From NCBI GenBank assembly GCA_963712055.1, contig CAVQGN010000002.1, positions 124,001 to 188,000 of the forward strand: DNA of 64,000 nt, in the 5' to 3' direction. How positions within the stretch are numbered: position 1 is the first letter of the stretch; every line of letters starts with the position of its first letter. Shown piece after piece: positions 16,544 to 24,867 of this stretch. Below the pieces are notes generated by a model. It was given only the letters and a program-made list of their open reading frames with translations, was not told where the DNA came from and did no database searches. Origin of the DNA: JAHBVL01 sp963712055 (GTDB lineage Bacteria; Chloroflexota; Chloroflexia; Thermomicrobiales; UBA6265). The position numbers were made by a program, and so were the translations under genes.

Positions 16544-19138
16544 ATGCGATCCCTCTTCAAGAAGATTCTCGGAGACCCAAACGACAAAGCCGTCAAGACC
16601 CTCTGGCCAGAGGTCGAGGAAGTTAACGCGCTTGAACAGGAATTCGTGGCCAAATCTGACGAAGAACTGAAACAAACGAAAGAGATCTACAGCGCTCGAT
16701 ACCGGAATGGCGAAACCCTCGACGATCTCCTGCCCGAGGTCTTTGCCGCTGTGCGAGAAGTCGCGCGGCGCAACCTCCATCAGCGTCACTTCGACGTGCA
16801 AATCCTTGGCGGTATTGTGCTTCACGACGGCAAGATCGCGGAAATGAAAACCGGTGAAGGCAAGACCCTGACCGCCACCAGTCCAGTTGCGCTCAATGCC
16901 CTGGCCGGTCGAGGCGTCCATGTCGTCACGGTCAACGACTACCTCGCCAAACGCGACACTCAGTGGATGGGCCGGGTCTACCACGCGCTGGGTTTGAGCG
17001 TTGCCTGTATCCAGCACGACGAGGCGTTTCTCTACGACCCTGAATGGGAATCTCCCGACCCGCGTCTCGAACGTCTGCGCCCAATCACGCGCCAGGAAGC
17101 CTACGCAGCCGACATTACGCACGGTACCAACAACGAATTCGGTTTCGATTATCTCCGCGACAACATGGTGGTGACCGCTGACCAATGTGTTCAACGGGAT
17201 CTCTTCTACGCGGTGGTCGACGAAGTTGACAACATTCTCATCGACGAAGCGCGAACGCCATTGATCATTTCCGGACAGGCTGAGCAAGCAACCGACCGGT
17301 ACTACCAGTTCGCGCAAATGGTCAAGCAGTTGCGTCCTGGACGCCATTACGAGGTCGACATCAAGCACAAAACCGTTTCGTTGACCGAAGACGGAATCGA
17401 CAAGATCGAGGAAATGGCCGGCATTCCCGAGGGCGAAAGCATCTACGACGATCGCTATATCGACCTCACCCACTATCTCGAGCAAGCGCTCAAAGCCGAA
17501 GCGATCTTCACGCGCGATAAGGACTACATCGTTCGTGATGGTGAAGTCATCATCGTCGACGAGTTCACCGGGCGGATGATGACTGGTCGGCGCTACAGCG
17601 AAGGTCTCCACCAGGCGATCGAGGCAAAAGAAGGCGTTCGCGTTCGCCGGCAAAATGTCACCCTCGCCACGATCACATTCCAGAACTACTTCCGCCTGTA
17701 CGACAAGCTCGCCGGTATGACTGGTACCGCCCAAACTGAATCCGAAGAGTTCCATCGAATCTATTCACTCGATGTCGTATCGATCCCGACAAATCGAGAT
17801 CTCGTTCGGGTGGATGCCGCCGATCTTGTCTATCGTTCCGAAGACGCCAAGTTCAATGCGGTCATCAAAGAAATCAACGATATGCAATCTCAGGGTCGAC
17901 CCGTGCTGGTCGGCACGGTTTCCATCGAGGCTTCCGAACGATTGAGCCAATTGTTGACCCGGGCCGGAGTCGATCACGAGGTTCTCAACGCCAAGCAGCA
18001 CGAACGCGAAGCCGCGATTGTGGCGCGGGCAGGCGAACCGGGTGCGGTCACGATCGCGACCAACATGGCCGGTCGTGGTACCGACATCGTGCTCGGGCAA
18101 GGTGTTTCTGAAGCCGGCGGCCTCCATATCATCGGCACAGAACGTCACGAAGCTCGCCGAATCGACAACCAGCTCCGTGGTCGCGCTGGGCGGCAGGGAG
18201 ATCCTGGATCGACACGCTTCTATCTTTCACTCGACGACGATCTAATGCGGCGATTCGGCACTGATCGAGTCCGGGGTCTGATGGAACGCTTCGGGATGGA
18301 CGACGACACGCCGATCGAGCATGGATTGATCTCCAAGACGATCGAGAACGCGCAAACCAAGGTCGAAGGGCACAACTTCGACATCCGACGACACGTCGTG
18401 CAATACGACGACGTCATGAACCGCCATCGCGAAGTGATCTACGCCGATCGCCGCAAGATTGTCTCCGGCGATGACATGTCCGACCGCGTCGACGAGATGA
18501 TCTCGGACGAACTCGAGGCGATCGTCAATCGCTATTGCAACGAACGTGGCGATCAGATCGACTATGCCGGCATCGACGAAGACTTCAACACGCTCGTTCC
18601 AGAATCAGAAGGCAGCCATGCGATTGACGAAGCGTCAATGGCGGGACGCAGCCGCGAAGATCTGATCGCGTACTTGCAGGAGGAGGTGGACCGCCGCTAC
18701 GACCTCCTGGAGAGTCAGATCGGCGAGGAAGCGATGCGCGAGCTCGAGCGGCGCGTTCTCCTGCGCTCGATCGACCAGTTATGGGTCCAGCATCTGACCC
18801 GAATGGACGAACTCCGGGAAGGCGTCGGTCTCCAAGCCTACGGGCAGAAGGACCCGCTCGTTGTCTACAAAACCGAAGGCTACCGGATGTTTGGAAAACT
18901 ACTCGAGGATCTCCGCCATGACGTGGTCCGGACGATGTTCCGGGTCCGACCCGCGATTGCTGAACGACCGATCGAAACTGCCGTCACCAAGCAGCAGATG
19001 ACTAACCTCGGCGAAGGCAGCGAGACGATGACCGTCACCAACAGCAAGAAAAAGGTCGGAGTAAACGATCCTTGCCCATGTGGCAGTGGTAAGAAGTACA
19101 AGCACTGTCACGGTCGCCGGGGCGCCAAGGCCGCCTGA
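16544..19138 (+). CDS. secA: preprotein translocase ATPase SecA
   Basis: SecA drives Sec-dependent export through SecYEG. The 864-residue protein has Walker A MKTGEGKT near residue 101, the DEVDNILIDEAR Walker B box near residue 226, and the preprotein cross-linking region. The second RecA domain follows with TNMAGRGTDIVLG and RGRAGRQGDPG. The C-terminus is the zinc-binding tail PCPCGSGKKYKHCHG, which binds SecB or ribosome and phospholipid. The ATG follows AGGACG. Length is normal. A 150-base gap upstream holds the divergent start of the alkyltransferase-like gene. mnmG follows with a 53-base gap. Confidence 0.97.
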   Translation: MRSLFKKILGDPNDKAVKTLWPEVEEVNALEQEFVAKSDEELKQTKEIYSARYRNGETLDDLLPEVFAAVREVARRNLHQRHFDVQILGGIVLHDGKIAEMKTGEGKTLTATSPVALNALAGRGVHVVTVNDYLAKRDTQWMGRVYHALGLSVACIQHDEAFLYDPEWESPDPRLERLRPITRQEAYAADITHGTNNEFGFDYLRDNMVVTADQCVQRDLFYAVVDEVDNILIDEARTPLIISGQAEQATDRYYQFAQMVKQLRPGRHYEVDIKHKTVSLTEDGIDKIEEMAGIPEGESIYDDRYIDLTHYLEQALKAEAIFTRDKDYIVRDGEVIIVDEFTGRMMTGRRYSEGLHQAIEAKEGVRVRRQNVTLATITFQNYFRLYDKLAGMTGTAQTESEEFHRIYSLDVVSIPTNRDLVRVDAADLVYRSEDAKFNAVIKEINDMQSQGRPVLVGTVSIEASERLSQLLTRAGVDHEVLNAKQHEREAAIVARAGEPGAVTIATNMAGRGTDIVLGQGVSEAGGLHIIGTERHEARRIDNQLRGRAGRQGDPGSTRFYLSLDDDLMRRFGTDRVRGLMERFGMDDDTPIEHGLISKTIENAQTKVEGHNFDIRRHVVQYDDVMNRHREVIYADRRKIVSGDDMSDRVDEMISDELEAIVNRYCNERGDQIDYAGIDEDFNTLVPESEGSHAIDEASMAGRSREDLIAYLQEEVDRRYDLLESQIGEEAMRELERRVLLRSIDQLWVQHLTRMDELREGVGLQAYGQKDPLVVYKTEGYRMFGKLLEDLRHDVVRTMFRVRPAIAERPIETAVTKQQMTNLGEGSETMTVTNSKKKVGVNDPCPCGSGKKYKHCHGRRGAKAA

Positions 19139-19191
19139 TTCATGACCTCGTCGCAAAGGAACCTGATCTGAACATCCCCACTTTCGATGTC

Positions 19192-21144
19192 GTGGTGATA
19201 GGCGCAGGCCACGCTGGCTGCGAAGCCGGCTTGGCGGCGGCACGTGCTGGCGTATCGGTGCTGGTTATCACCCCGAATGCTGATCGCACTGGCTATATGC
19301 CATGCAATCCGTCCATCGGCGGACCGGGGAAATCGCACATCGTGGCCGAGGTCGACGCGTTGGGTGGAGAAATGGCGCGTGCGGCGGACACGACCAGTCT
19401 CCATATCCGCACGCTCAACACCAGCAAAGGACCGGCAGTCCGCGCAATTCGCTCGCAACAAGACAAGAGCCTCTATGCGATCGCGATGAAAGCCGCCCTC
19501 GAAACGCAACCGGGGCTCACGCTTCTCCAGGACGAAGTCGTCGGTTTGTCGATCACCACGAAACATGGCGAACCGACCGCTGTCGGCGTCACCTGCCGCC
19601 AGCGGGGAACCATTTCGTGCGGATCGGTTGTCGTCACCGCAGGAACATTCCTGCGAGCCGCGCTCATCTCCGGCGAATCACGAACTCCGGGCGGTCGGGC
19701 CGGTGATCGCCAGGATGATCGCCTTGCTGGCGATCTGAACGCGCTCGGGTTCAAGCTGCGGCGACTCAAAACCGGCACCCCACCGCGAATCGATGGTCGC
19801 ACGATCGATTTTTCATTGCTCGATACACAGGAACCGTCGAATGAGCCGCTCTGGTTGAGCCGGGATGGCCAGCTTGGCGGAATCGAGACGATGACGCTCC
19901 CCGCTCTTGAAGTTCACGTCCCAGCGTGCGATTCCGACTGGCGAGCACAGCTCGCGTGCTTCAGAACCGAAACCAATCCCGCCACGCATGACCAAATCCG
20001 GGAGAATCTCGATCGCGCGCCGATGTTCAACGGGTCGATCGATGGCGTTGGACCACGCTATTGCCCATCGGTCGAGGACAAGGTCGCGCGATTCGCTGAT
20101 AAGGAGTCTCATCCGGTCTTTCTCGAACCAGAGGGCTGGCAAACAGCGGAGTACTACGTGCAGGGAATGAGCACGAGTCTCCCCTACGATGTCCAGGACG
20201 CCGCGATCGCCTCGATTCGTGGTCTCGCCAATGCCCGCATCACCCGGTATGGCTATGCGGTCGAATACGACGCCATCGATCCGGCCGAGCTGACCAGCAC
20301 GTTCGAATCGCGACGAATACGCAATCTCTTTTTGGCCGGCCAGGTCAACGGCACATCCGGCTATGAAGAGGCCGCTGGTCAGGGGTTGATGGCTGGTCTC
20401 AATGCAGCCAACGCGGTCGCTGGCAGACCGCTCGTTGTCCTTCCGCGAGACCTGGCCTATATCGGGGTGATGGTGGATGATCTGGTCACTCGTCCTTTCG
20501 ACGAACCGTACCGGATGCTGACCTCGCGAGCGGAATTCAGGCTTACCTTGCGCCCCGAAACCAGCGATGAAAGGCTGGCGGCGATCGCGTTTTCCCACGG
20601 TTTGATCTCGGCATCTCGCTATGCGGCCGTCCAGTCGGAAACGGAACAACTCGATCGCGCTGAAGCCGCGCTCGATGCACAGTCGATCTCTTCCAGTCCG
20701 CGGTTCGCCGGCATGCTGGATCAAGCCGGAATCGATCCTGTCAATCGATCAGTCACCCTCTTGCAACTCCTCCGACGCCCGGACGTGGACGCTCGCCAAA
20801 TGCAGACACTTTTCGTCGAGTTTGGGATGGCCGAACTGCTCGGTCTCGACGAACGCCTCCTCTCCCGACTTGAAGAGCGGGTGAAATACGGTGGTTTCGT
20901 TGAACGCGAAGCCAAAGCGATAGCCCGCGGCACCTCGAACGAGCGCCGACCGATCGACCGCAACACCCGGTATGACGATATCGTCGGTTTGAGGAATGAA
21001 GCGAGATCAAAACTCGCCTTGCATCGACCCGCCACCCTGGGAGAAGCGAGTCGTCTTTCTGGTGTCACGCCGGCCGACGTCGCGGTCCTTCTCGTCTATT
21101 TGAGCAGGCGGGAACGACCGATCGCTGAACCGACCTCTGCATGA
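19192..21144 (+). CDS. mnmG: tRNA uridine-5-carboxymethylaminomethyl modification enzyme MnmG
   Basis: MnmG (GidA), with MnmE, modifies U34 of several tRNAs, using FAD and a methylene donor. The protein has the dinucleotide fold VIGAGHAGCEAGLAAARAG, then PCNPSIGGPGKSHIVAEVDALGGEM and the FAD motif FLAGQVNGTSGYEEAAGQG. The TSRAEFRLTLR block and C-terminal helical domain (VKYGGFVEREAKAI) complete it. GTG 19192 is the first ordinary start, but it removes the FDVV strand that normally opens the Rossmann fold. A CTG at 19168 sits seven bases after AAAGGA and would restore LNIPTFDVV, so it may be the real start. No MnmE gene is in the window. Confidence 0.94.
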   Translation: MVIGAGHAGCEAGLAAARAGVSVLVITPNADRTGYMPCNPSIGGPGKSHIVAEVDALGGEMARAADTTSLHIRTLNTSKGPAVRAIRSQQDKSLYAIAMKAALETQPGLTLLQDEVVGLSITTKHGEPTAVGVTCRQRGTISCGSVVVTAGTFLRAALISGESRTPGGRAGDRQDDRLAGDLNALGFKLRRLKTGTPPRIDGRTIDFSLLDTQEPSNEPLWLSRDGQLGGIETMTLPALEVHVPACDSDWRAQLACFRTETNPATHDQIRENLDRAPMFNGSIDGVGPRYCPSVEDKVARFADKESHPVFLEPEGWQTAEYYVQGMSTSLPYDVQDAAIASIRGLANARITRYGYAVEYDAIDPAELTSTFESRRIRNLFLAGQVNGTSGYEEAAGQGLMAGLNAANAVAGRPLVVLPRDLAYIGVMVDDLVTRPFDEPYRMLTSRAEFRLTLRPETSDERLAAIAFSHGLISASRYAAVQSETEQLDRAEAALDAQSISSSPRFAGMLDQAGIDPVNRSVTLLQLLRRPDVDARQMQTLFVEFGMAELLGLDERLLSRLEERVKYGGFVEREAKAIARGTSNERRPIDRNTRYDDIVGLRNEARSKLALHRPATLGEASRLSGVTPADVAVLLVYLSRRERPIAEPTSA

Positions 21145-21863
21145 CCGTGCTGATTGTGTCGGATATCCACGGGAATTTCGCCGCTCTCGAAGCGGTGCTG
21201 GCAGATGCTGGCTCCTTCGAGGAGGTTTGGAATCTCGGGGACACCGTCGGTTATGGGGCTGATCCAAATGAATGTGCAGAACTGATCCGATCTCAGCCGG
21301 CTGCGACGCATCTTGCCGGGAATCACGATTTGGCCGCCATCGGTGCCATCTCAACCCAGAATTTCAATCCAGTTGCCAGATTGGCGAACACGTGGACAAG
21401 CCAGATCCTCACTTCTGAAACAAGAACATGGCTTGGCAGTTTACGCAGCGTGTTTTCGACAGGTGACACCCGCCTTGTCCACGGTAGTCCCCGCGACCCA
21501 GTGAATGAGTATGTGCTCGACGGTGACCAGGTGGCCGAGAATTTGGCTTTCGTCGACGAGTCACTCGTCTTCATTGGTCACAGTCACCTTCCTCTTGTTT
21601 CTGGAGAAGCGAATGGCTTTCAAATCGAACGGCCAGATCCCGGCGCGACCTACGATCTGCATCACGGCCGCTGGATGGTCAACCCAGGCAGTGTTGGCCA
21701 ACCGCGAGATCATGATCCCCGGGCAGCGTATGCGTTATTGGATCAGGAGAACCGCACCTTGAATTTCGCTCGAGTTGCCTACGATATTGCTCGGGCGCAG
21801 TCGCGAATCCGGGCGGCCGGTCTACCGGATGTTTTGGCCGCGAGGTTGATGCGCGGACAGTAA
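21141..21863 (+). CDS. calcineurin-like metallophosphoesterase (YfcE/MJ0936 type)
   Basis: A 240-residue metallophosphoesterase. Metal ligands are visible in order: VSDIHGN (D, H), NLGDTVGYG (D), AGNHD (N, H), VHGSP (H) and IGHSHLP (H-x-H). The VNPGSVGQPRD block is typical of small bacterial members that hydrolyse phosphodiesters. The physiological substrate is unknown. The ATG overlaps the mnmG stop (ATGA), so it is probably translationally coupled. Confidence 0.88.
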   Translation: MTVLIVSDIHGNFAALEAVLADAGSFEEVWNLGDTVGYGADPNECAELIRSQPAATHLAGNHDLAAIGAISTQNFNPVARLANTWTSQILTSETRTWLGSLRSVFSTGDTRLVHGSPRDPVNEYVLDGDQVAENLAFVDESLVFIGHSHLPLVSGEANGFQIERPDPGATYDLHHGRWMVNPGSVGQPRDHDPRAAYALLDQENRTLNFARVAYDIARAQSRIRAAGLPDVLAARLMRGQ

Positions 21864-21874
21864 GTGCACTGAGT

Positions 21875-21903
21875 TTGCGCGTTCGCTCAAACCGGCACAT
21901 ACT
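21875..21903 (+). promoter_or_regulatory. candidate promoter of the usp-trkA-trkA operon
   Basis: TTGCGC at 21875-21880 and CATACT at 21898-21903 are separated by 17 bases. The element lies 61 bases before the universal stress protein gene, in the only gap of this cluster. Confidence 0.5.
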
Positions 21904-21963
21904 AGCGCGTCGAAGCAGTGATTCGGATTCCTGCATTGAGCGAGGATCAGGCGCTAGCAAACT

Positions 21964-22428
21964 ATGCCCGTTGATTACCGTCGCATCGTTATCCCCGTTA
22001 CTGGCGGAGCCGAAGATATCAAGGTTCTGGGCTTGGCCCGGGAGCTCAGCGCGAACAATTCCGTCGCCATTACGCTGGTCTATGTGGTTGAGGTTCCCCA
22101 GGCTCTCCGTCTCGAGGAAGAACTTCCTGACGAGCTCGATCGAGGTGAAGCAGTGCTGGCCGATGCGGAAGCGCGGGCCAGTGCCTTGCTCGAACCAGAA
22201 AGTGTTCATATCTCGACTGATCTGCTACAGGCTCGTTCAGCCGGCGCCGCGATTGTCGACGAGGCCATCGAGCTCAACGCTGACGCCATCATGATGGCCT
22301 CTCATGTGCGTTTGCTCCATGGAAAAACCACCACCGGTGAAACCGCGACCTATGTAATGAAAAATGCGCCATGCGATGTCCTGATTCTGCGCGTTTCTCC
22401 ATCCAAGTCAGTCCTGGGAGGACGGTAA
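21964..22428 (+). CDS. universal stress protein (UspA family)
   Basis: A 154-residue single-domain Usp: the opening RRIVIPVTGGAED, VAITLVYVVEVP and the closing nucleotide-binding area CDVLILRV. The ATP-binding glycine motif (G-2x-G-9x-G-S/T) is imperfect: SHVRLLHGKTTTGETATYVM keeps G and GET but not the full consensus, so nucleotide binding is uncertain. It heads an apparent operon with two TrkA-type proteins four bases further on. Usp domains are often found with ion-transport regulators, so a role in potassium or stress signalling is reasonable. Confidence 0.85.
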   Translation: MPVDYRRIVIPVTGGAEDIKVLGLARELSANNSVAITLVYVVEVPQALRLEEELPDELDRGEAVLADAEARASALLEPESVHISTDLLQARSAGAAIVDEAIELNADAIMMASHVRLLHGKTTTGETATYVMKNAPCDVLILRVSPSKSVLGGR

Positions 22429-22432
22429 GAAC

Positions 22433-22843
22433 GTGAAAGTCATCATTATGGGTTGTGGCCGGGTTGGCGCCCGCGTTGCTTCAGTGCTCGATCATAACGG
22501 CCACGATGTCACCGTTATCGACACCGAATCTCGATCGTTTCGTCGATTGCCAGCGGACTTTTCCGGTCAAACGATTGTCGGTACCGGCATCGATGCCGAC
22601 GTGCTCCGGCAAGCCGGCATTGAGGAGGCAGATGCGTTCATCGCTGCTACGAACGGTGATAACCGCAACATCATGGCCGCGCAGGTTGCACAGAAGGTCT
22701 TCGAGGTTCCAGTCGTCGTCTGTAGGATTTACGATCCCGTCCGCGAAGACACCTACCGAAAACTTGGGTTGGCGACCGTTTGTCCCACCACCCTGATCTC
22801 GGCCCACATTCTTGATCATGTCATGTCGGCATCGGAAGGGTAA
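22433..22843 (+). CDS. TrkA-type RCK domain protein (short)
   Basis: A 136-residue protein consisting of one RCK_N domain with the Rossmann motif GCGRVGARVA, an acidic end of strand 2 (VIDTE) that suits NAD(H), and GDNRNIMAAQVA. The usual C-terminal RCK_C domain is absent. RCK proteins gate potassium transporters in response to nucleotides. GTG 22433 follows GGAGGA. It is two bases from the next, full-length TrkA, so the two probably form a hetero-complex, as infer from adjacency. No TrkH/KtrB channel subunit is visible nearby. Confidence 0.88.
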   Translation: MKVIIMGCGRVGARVASVLDHNGHDVTVIDTESRSFRRLPADFSGQTIVGTGIDADVLRQAGIEEADAFIAATNGDNRNIMAAQVAQKVFEVPVVVCRIYDPVREDTYRKLGLATVCPTTLISAHILDHVMSASEG

Positions 22844-22845
22844 TC

Positions 22846-23502
22846 ATGTACATCATCGTCGTTGGCGGCGGAAAGGTTGGCTTCTATCTGACGAAAACGC
22901 TCCTATCAGAAGGGCATGAGGTCCTGCTGATCGAAAAGGAAGCCGACAAGAGCGAGCGGTATCTCGAGCATTTCGGCGCGGTCGTGGTCAATGGCGACGG
23001 TGCCGAGGCTGCCACGATGGCCGCCGCCGGTGCAGCACGGGCAGACGTCGTCATCGCCGTCACAGGTGAAGACGAAGACAACCTCGTCATCTCGCAGATG
23101 GCGAAACAGAAATTCAACGTCGACCGTACGATTGCACGGGTGAATAACCCCAAGAACGAGCAGCTCTTCCGCGCTCTTGGTATAGACGTAACGGTCAGCC
23201 AGACGAACTTCATTCTCAATCTGATTGATCAGTCAATCCCGGATCAACCGTTCGTGCATCTGCTCAACCTGACTCATGAAGACATGGCGATCATCGACGC
23301 CAAGATCTCCGAAGGCTGTCCGGCCGCCAATCGTACAATCGAAAGCCTGCCGATCCCGGAGAAATGCAACATCGCGGCGATCATCCGGGGTTCAGAACTG
23401 ATTATCCCGACACCGGAAACGGTGCTGAAACCAGGAGATGATCTGATCGCGGTTGCGCATCGTGACGCGGAAAGCGCCCTGCGCGACCTTCTCTGCGACT
23501 AG
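22846..23502 (+). CDS. trkA: TrkA potassium-uptake regulatory protein
   Basis: A 218-residue protein with an RCK_N domain (VVGGGKVGFYL, VLLIEKEADK, GDEDN-type loop TGEDEDNLVISQMAK) and a C-terminal RCK_C ligand-binding domain (from about residue 135, ending LKPGDDLIAVAHRD). This is the full TrkA/KtrA architecture. It starts two bases after the short RCK gene. The 3' end converges with gdhA, 10 bases apart. Confidence 0.9.
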   Translation: MYIIVVGGGKVGFYLTKTLLSEGHEVLLIEKEADKSERYLEHFGAVVVNGDGAEAATMAAAGAARADVVIAVTGEDEDNLVISQMAKQKFNVDRTIARVNNPKNEQLFRALGIDVTVSQTNFILNLIDQSIPDQPFVHLLNLTHEDMAIIDAKISEGCPAANRTIESLPIPEKCNIAAIIRGSELIIPTPETVLKPGDDLIAVAHRDAESALRDLLCD

Positions 23503-23505
23503 GCG

Positions 23506-23522
23506 CTTCCCGCTACGGGAAG
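23506..23522. terminator. hairpin between trkA and gdhA
   Basis: CTTCCCG-CTA-CGGGAAG is a perfect 7-bp stem with a three-base loop, and the loop is the gdhA stop codon. No T run follows on either strand, so its role as a bidirectional terminator is only possible. Confidence 0.35.
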
Positions 23523-24802
23523 ATTCCGCGGAGTCTGGTGAATTCCGCAACCCGATCGATCGCTTTGATCAGAGCGGCTGTACGCATGTTCACTTCGCGC
23601 GAGCGTGAGGTCTGATAAATCTCATGGAAAGACTGCTGCATAATCGTGCGAAGGCGAGCATTCACCTCCTCGAGCGTCCATGGGAACCATTGCAGTGATT
23701 GCACCCACTCGAAATAGGAAACCGTCACGCCTCCAGCGTTGGCGAAGATATCGGGAAGGATAAGCACTCCATTGTCATAGAGAATCTCATCAGCGCCAGG
23801 TGTTGTCGGACCGTTGGCTGCTTCTGCGATCATCGTCGCTTTGACCCTGGCAGCGTTCTCTCTGGTGATGACCGTTTCGAGAGCGGCTGGGATGAGGATG
23901 TCGCAGTCGATCTCCAGCAATTCCTCGTTCGTGATGTTTTCCGCCTCCGGAAAATCCACCACTGACCCTGTCTGGAGCTTGTGCGCCACGACCGCAGCAA
24001 TATCGAGGCCAGTCGGGTTGTAGATGCCACCACGTGAATCGCTGACCGCCACGACCAGTGAGCCATCCTCTTCCATGAGGCGCGCCGCCACCGAACCGGC
24101 GTTCCCGAATCCTTGAACAGCGGTTCGTGAACCTGCCAGATTCATCCCGATCGATTGGGACGCTTCTTCGATGGCATAGACGCAACCACGACCGGTCGCC
24201 TCGACTCTGCCCTGGGAGCCGCCAAGCGCCAACGGTTTACCGGTGACAATGCCTGGCACCGAATGGCCCACCATCATCGAGTAGGTATCCATGATCCAGG
24301 CCATGACTTGAGGATTGGTGTTGACGTCCGGCGCTGGAATGTCTTCATCGGGGCCAATCACCGCGGAAATATCGGTGGTATAGCGCCGCGTGAGATTCTG
24401 AAGTTCGTTTTGGGAGAGGAGTTTCGGATTAACGGTGACTCCACCTTTGGCACCGCCATAGGGCAAGCCCACCACCGCGCACTTCCATGTCATCCACATA
24501 GCCAGCGCTTTGACCTCGGAGAGATTCACCTGCTGATGGAAGCGGATGCCACCCTTTGTCGGTCCTGGGCCAGAATTGTGCTGGACTCGATGCCCAGTGA
24601 AAACGCGTACCGAACCGTCATCCATTTCGACGGGAAAATTGACCGTCAGCTCACGCTGGCAGGTGGCGAGAATCTCACGCATGCTCGCTTCAAGCTGCAT
24701 GACGTCGGCGGCGACAAGAAACTGTTGCACAGCAACATCAAAAAGATCAGTATGCTCGATCATTTGAGCAGGAACGATCTCCACTTCCGGCGCGATGATC
24801 AT
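23513..24802 (-). CDS. gdhA: glutamate dehydrogenase
   Basis: A 429-residue Glu/Leu/Phe/Val dehydrogenase that interconverts glutamate with 2-oxoglutarate and ammonium. The substrate-site motif PYGGAKGGVTVNP contains the catalytic lysine. GPDEDIPAPDVNT and the Rossmann block VQGFGNAGSVAARLMEEDG follow. The length matches the hexameric NAD(P)-dependent class. The start ATG follows the AGGAG of CAAGAAGGAGTCGAG. A hairpin lies between it and gatB upstream. Confidence 0.94.
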   Translation of the reverse strand: MIIAPEVEIVPAQMIEHTDLFDVAVQQFLVAADVMQLEASMREILATCQRELTVNFPVEMDDGSVRVFTGHRVQHNSGPGPTKGGIRFHQQVNLSEVKALAMWMTWKCAVVGLPYGGAKGGVTVNPKLLSQNELQNLTRRYTTDISAVIGPDEDIPAPDVNTNPQVMAWIMDTYSMMVGHSVPGIVTGKPLALGGSQGRVEATGRGCVYAIEEASQSIGMNLAGSRTAVQGFGNAGSVAARLMEEDGSLVVAVSDSRGGIYNPTGLDIAAVVAHKLQTGSVVDFPEAENITNEELLEIDCDILIPAALETVITRENAARVKATMIAEAANGPTTPGADEILYDNGVLILPDIFANAGGVTVSYFEWVQSLQWFPWTLEEVNARLRTIMQQSFHEIYQTSRSREVNMRTAALIKAIDRVAEFTRLRGIFP

Positions 24803-24867
24803 CTCGACTCCTTCTTGTGTTAGCGGAACGTCGGCGTTCCGTGCGGGTTCATTCCCTGACCGTGACC

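Noticed and set aside
16394..17755. A 570-residue minus-strand frame extending the alkyltransferase-like gene
   Set aside because: Everything upstream of 16393 is antisense to secA and has no family resemblance. Only the last 116 residues match MGMT.
24821..24840. Hairpin GGAACG/CGTTCC between gatB and gdhA as a terminator
   Set aside because: The stem is six base pairs and no T run follows on the minus strand. It may be chance.
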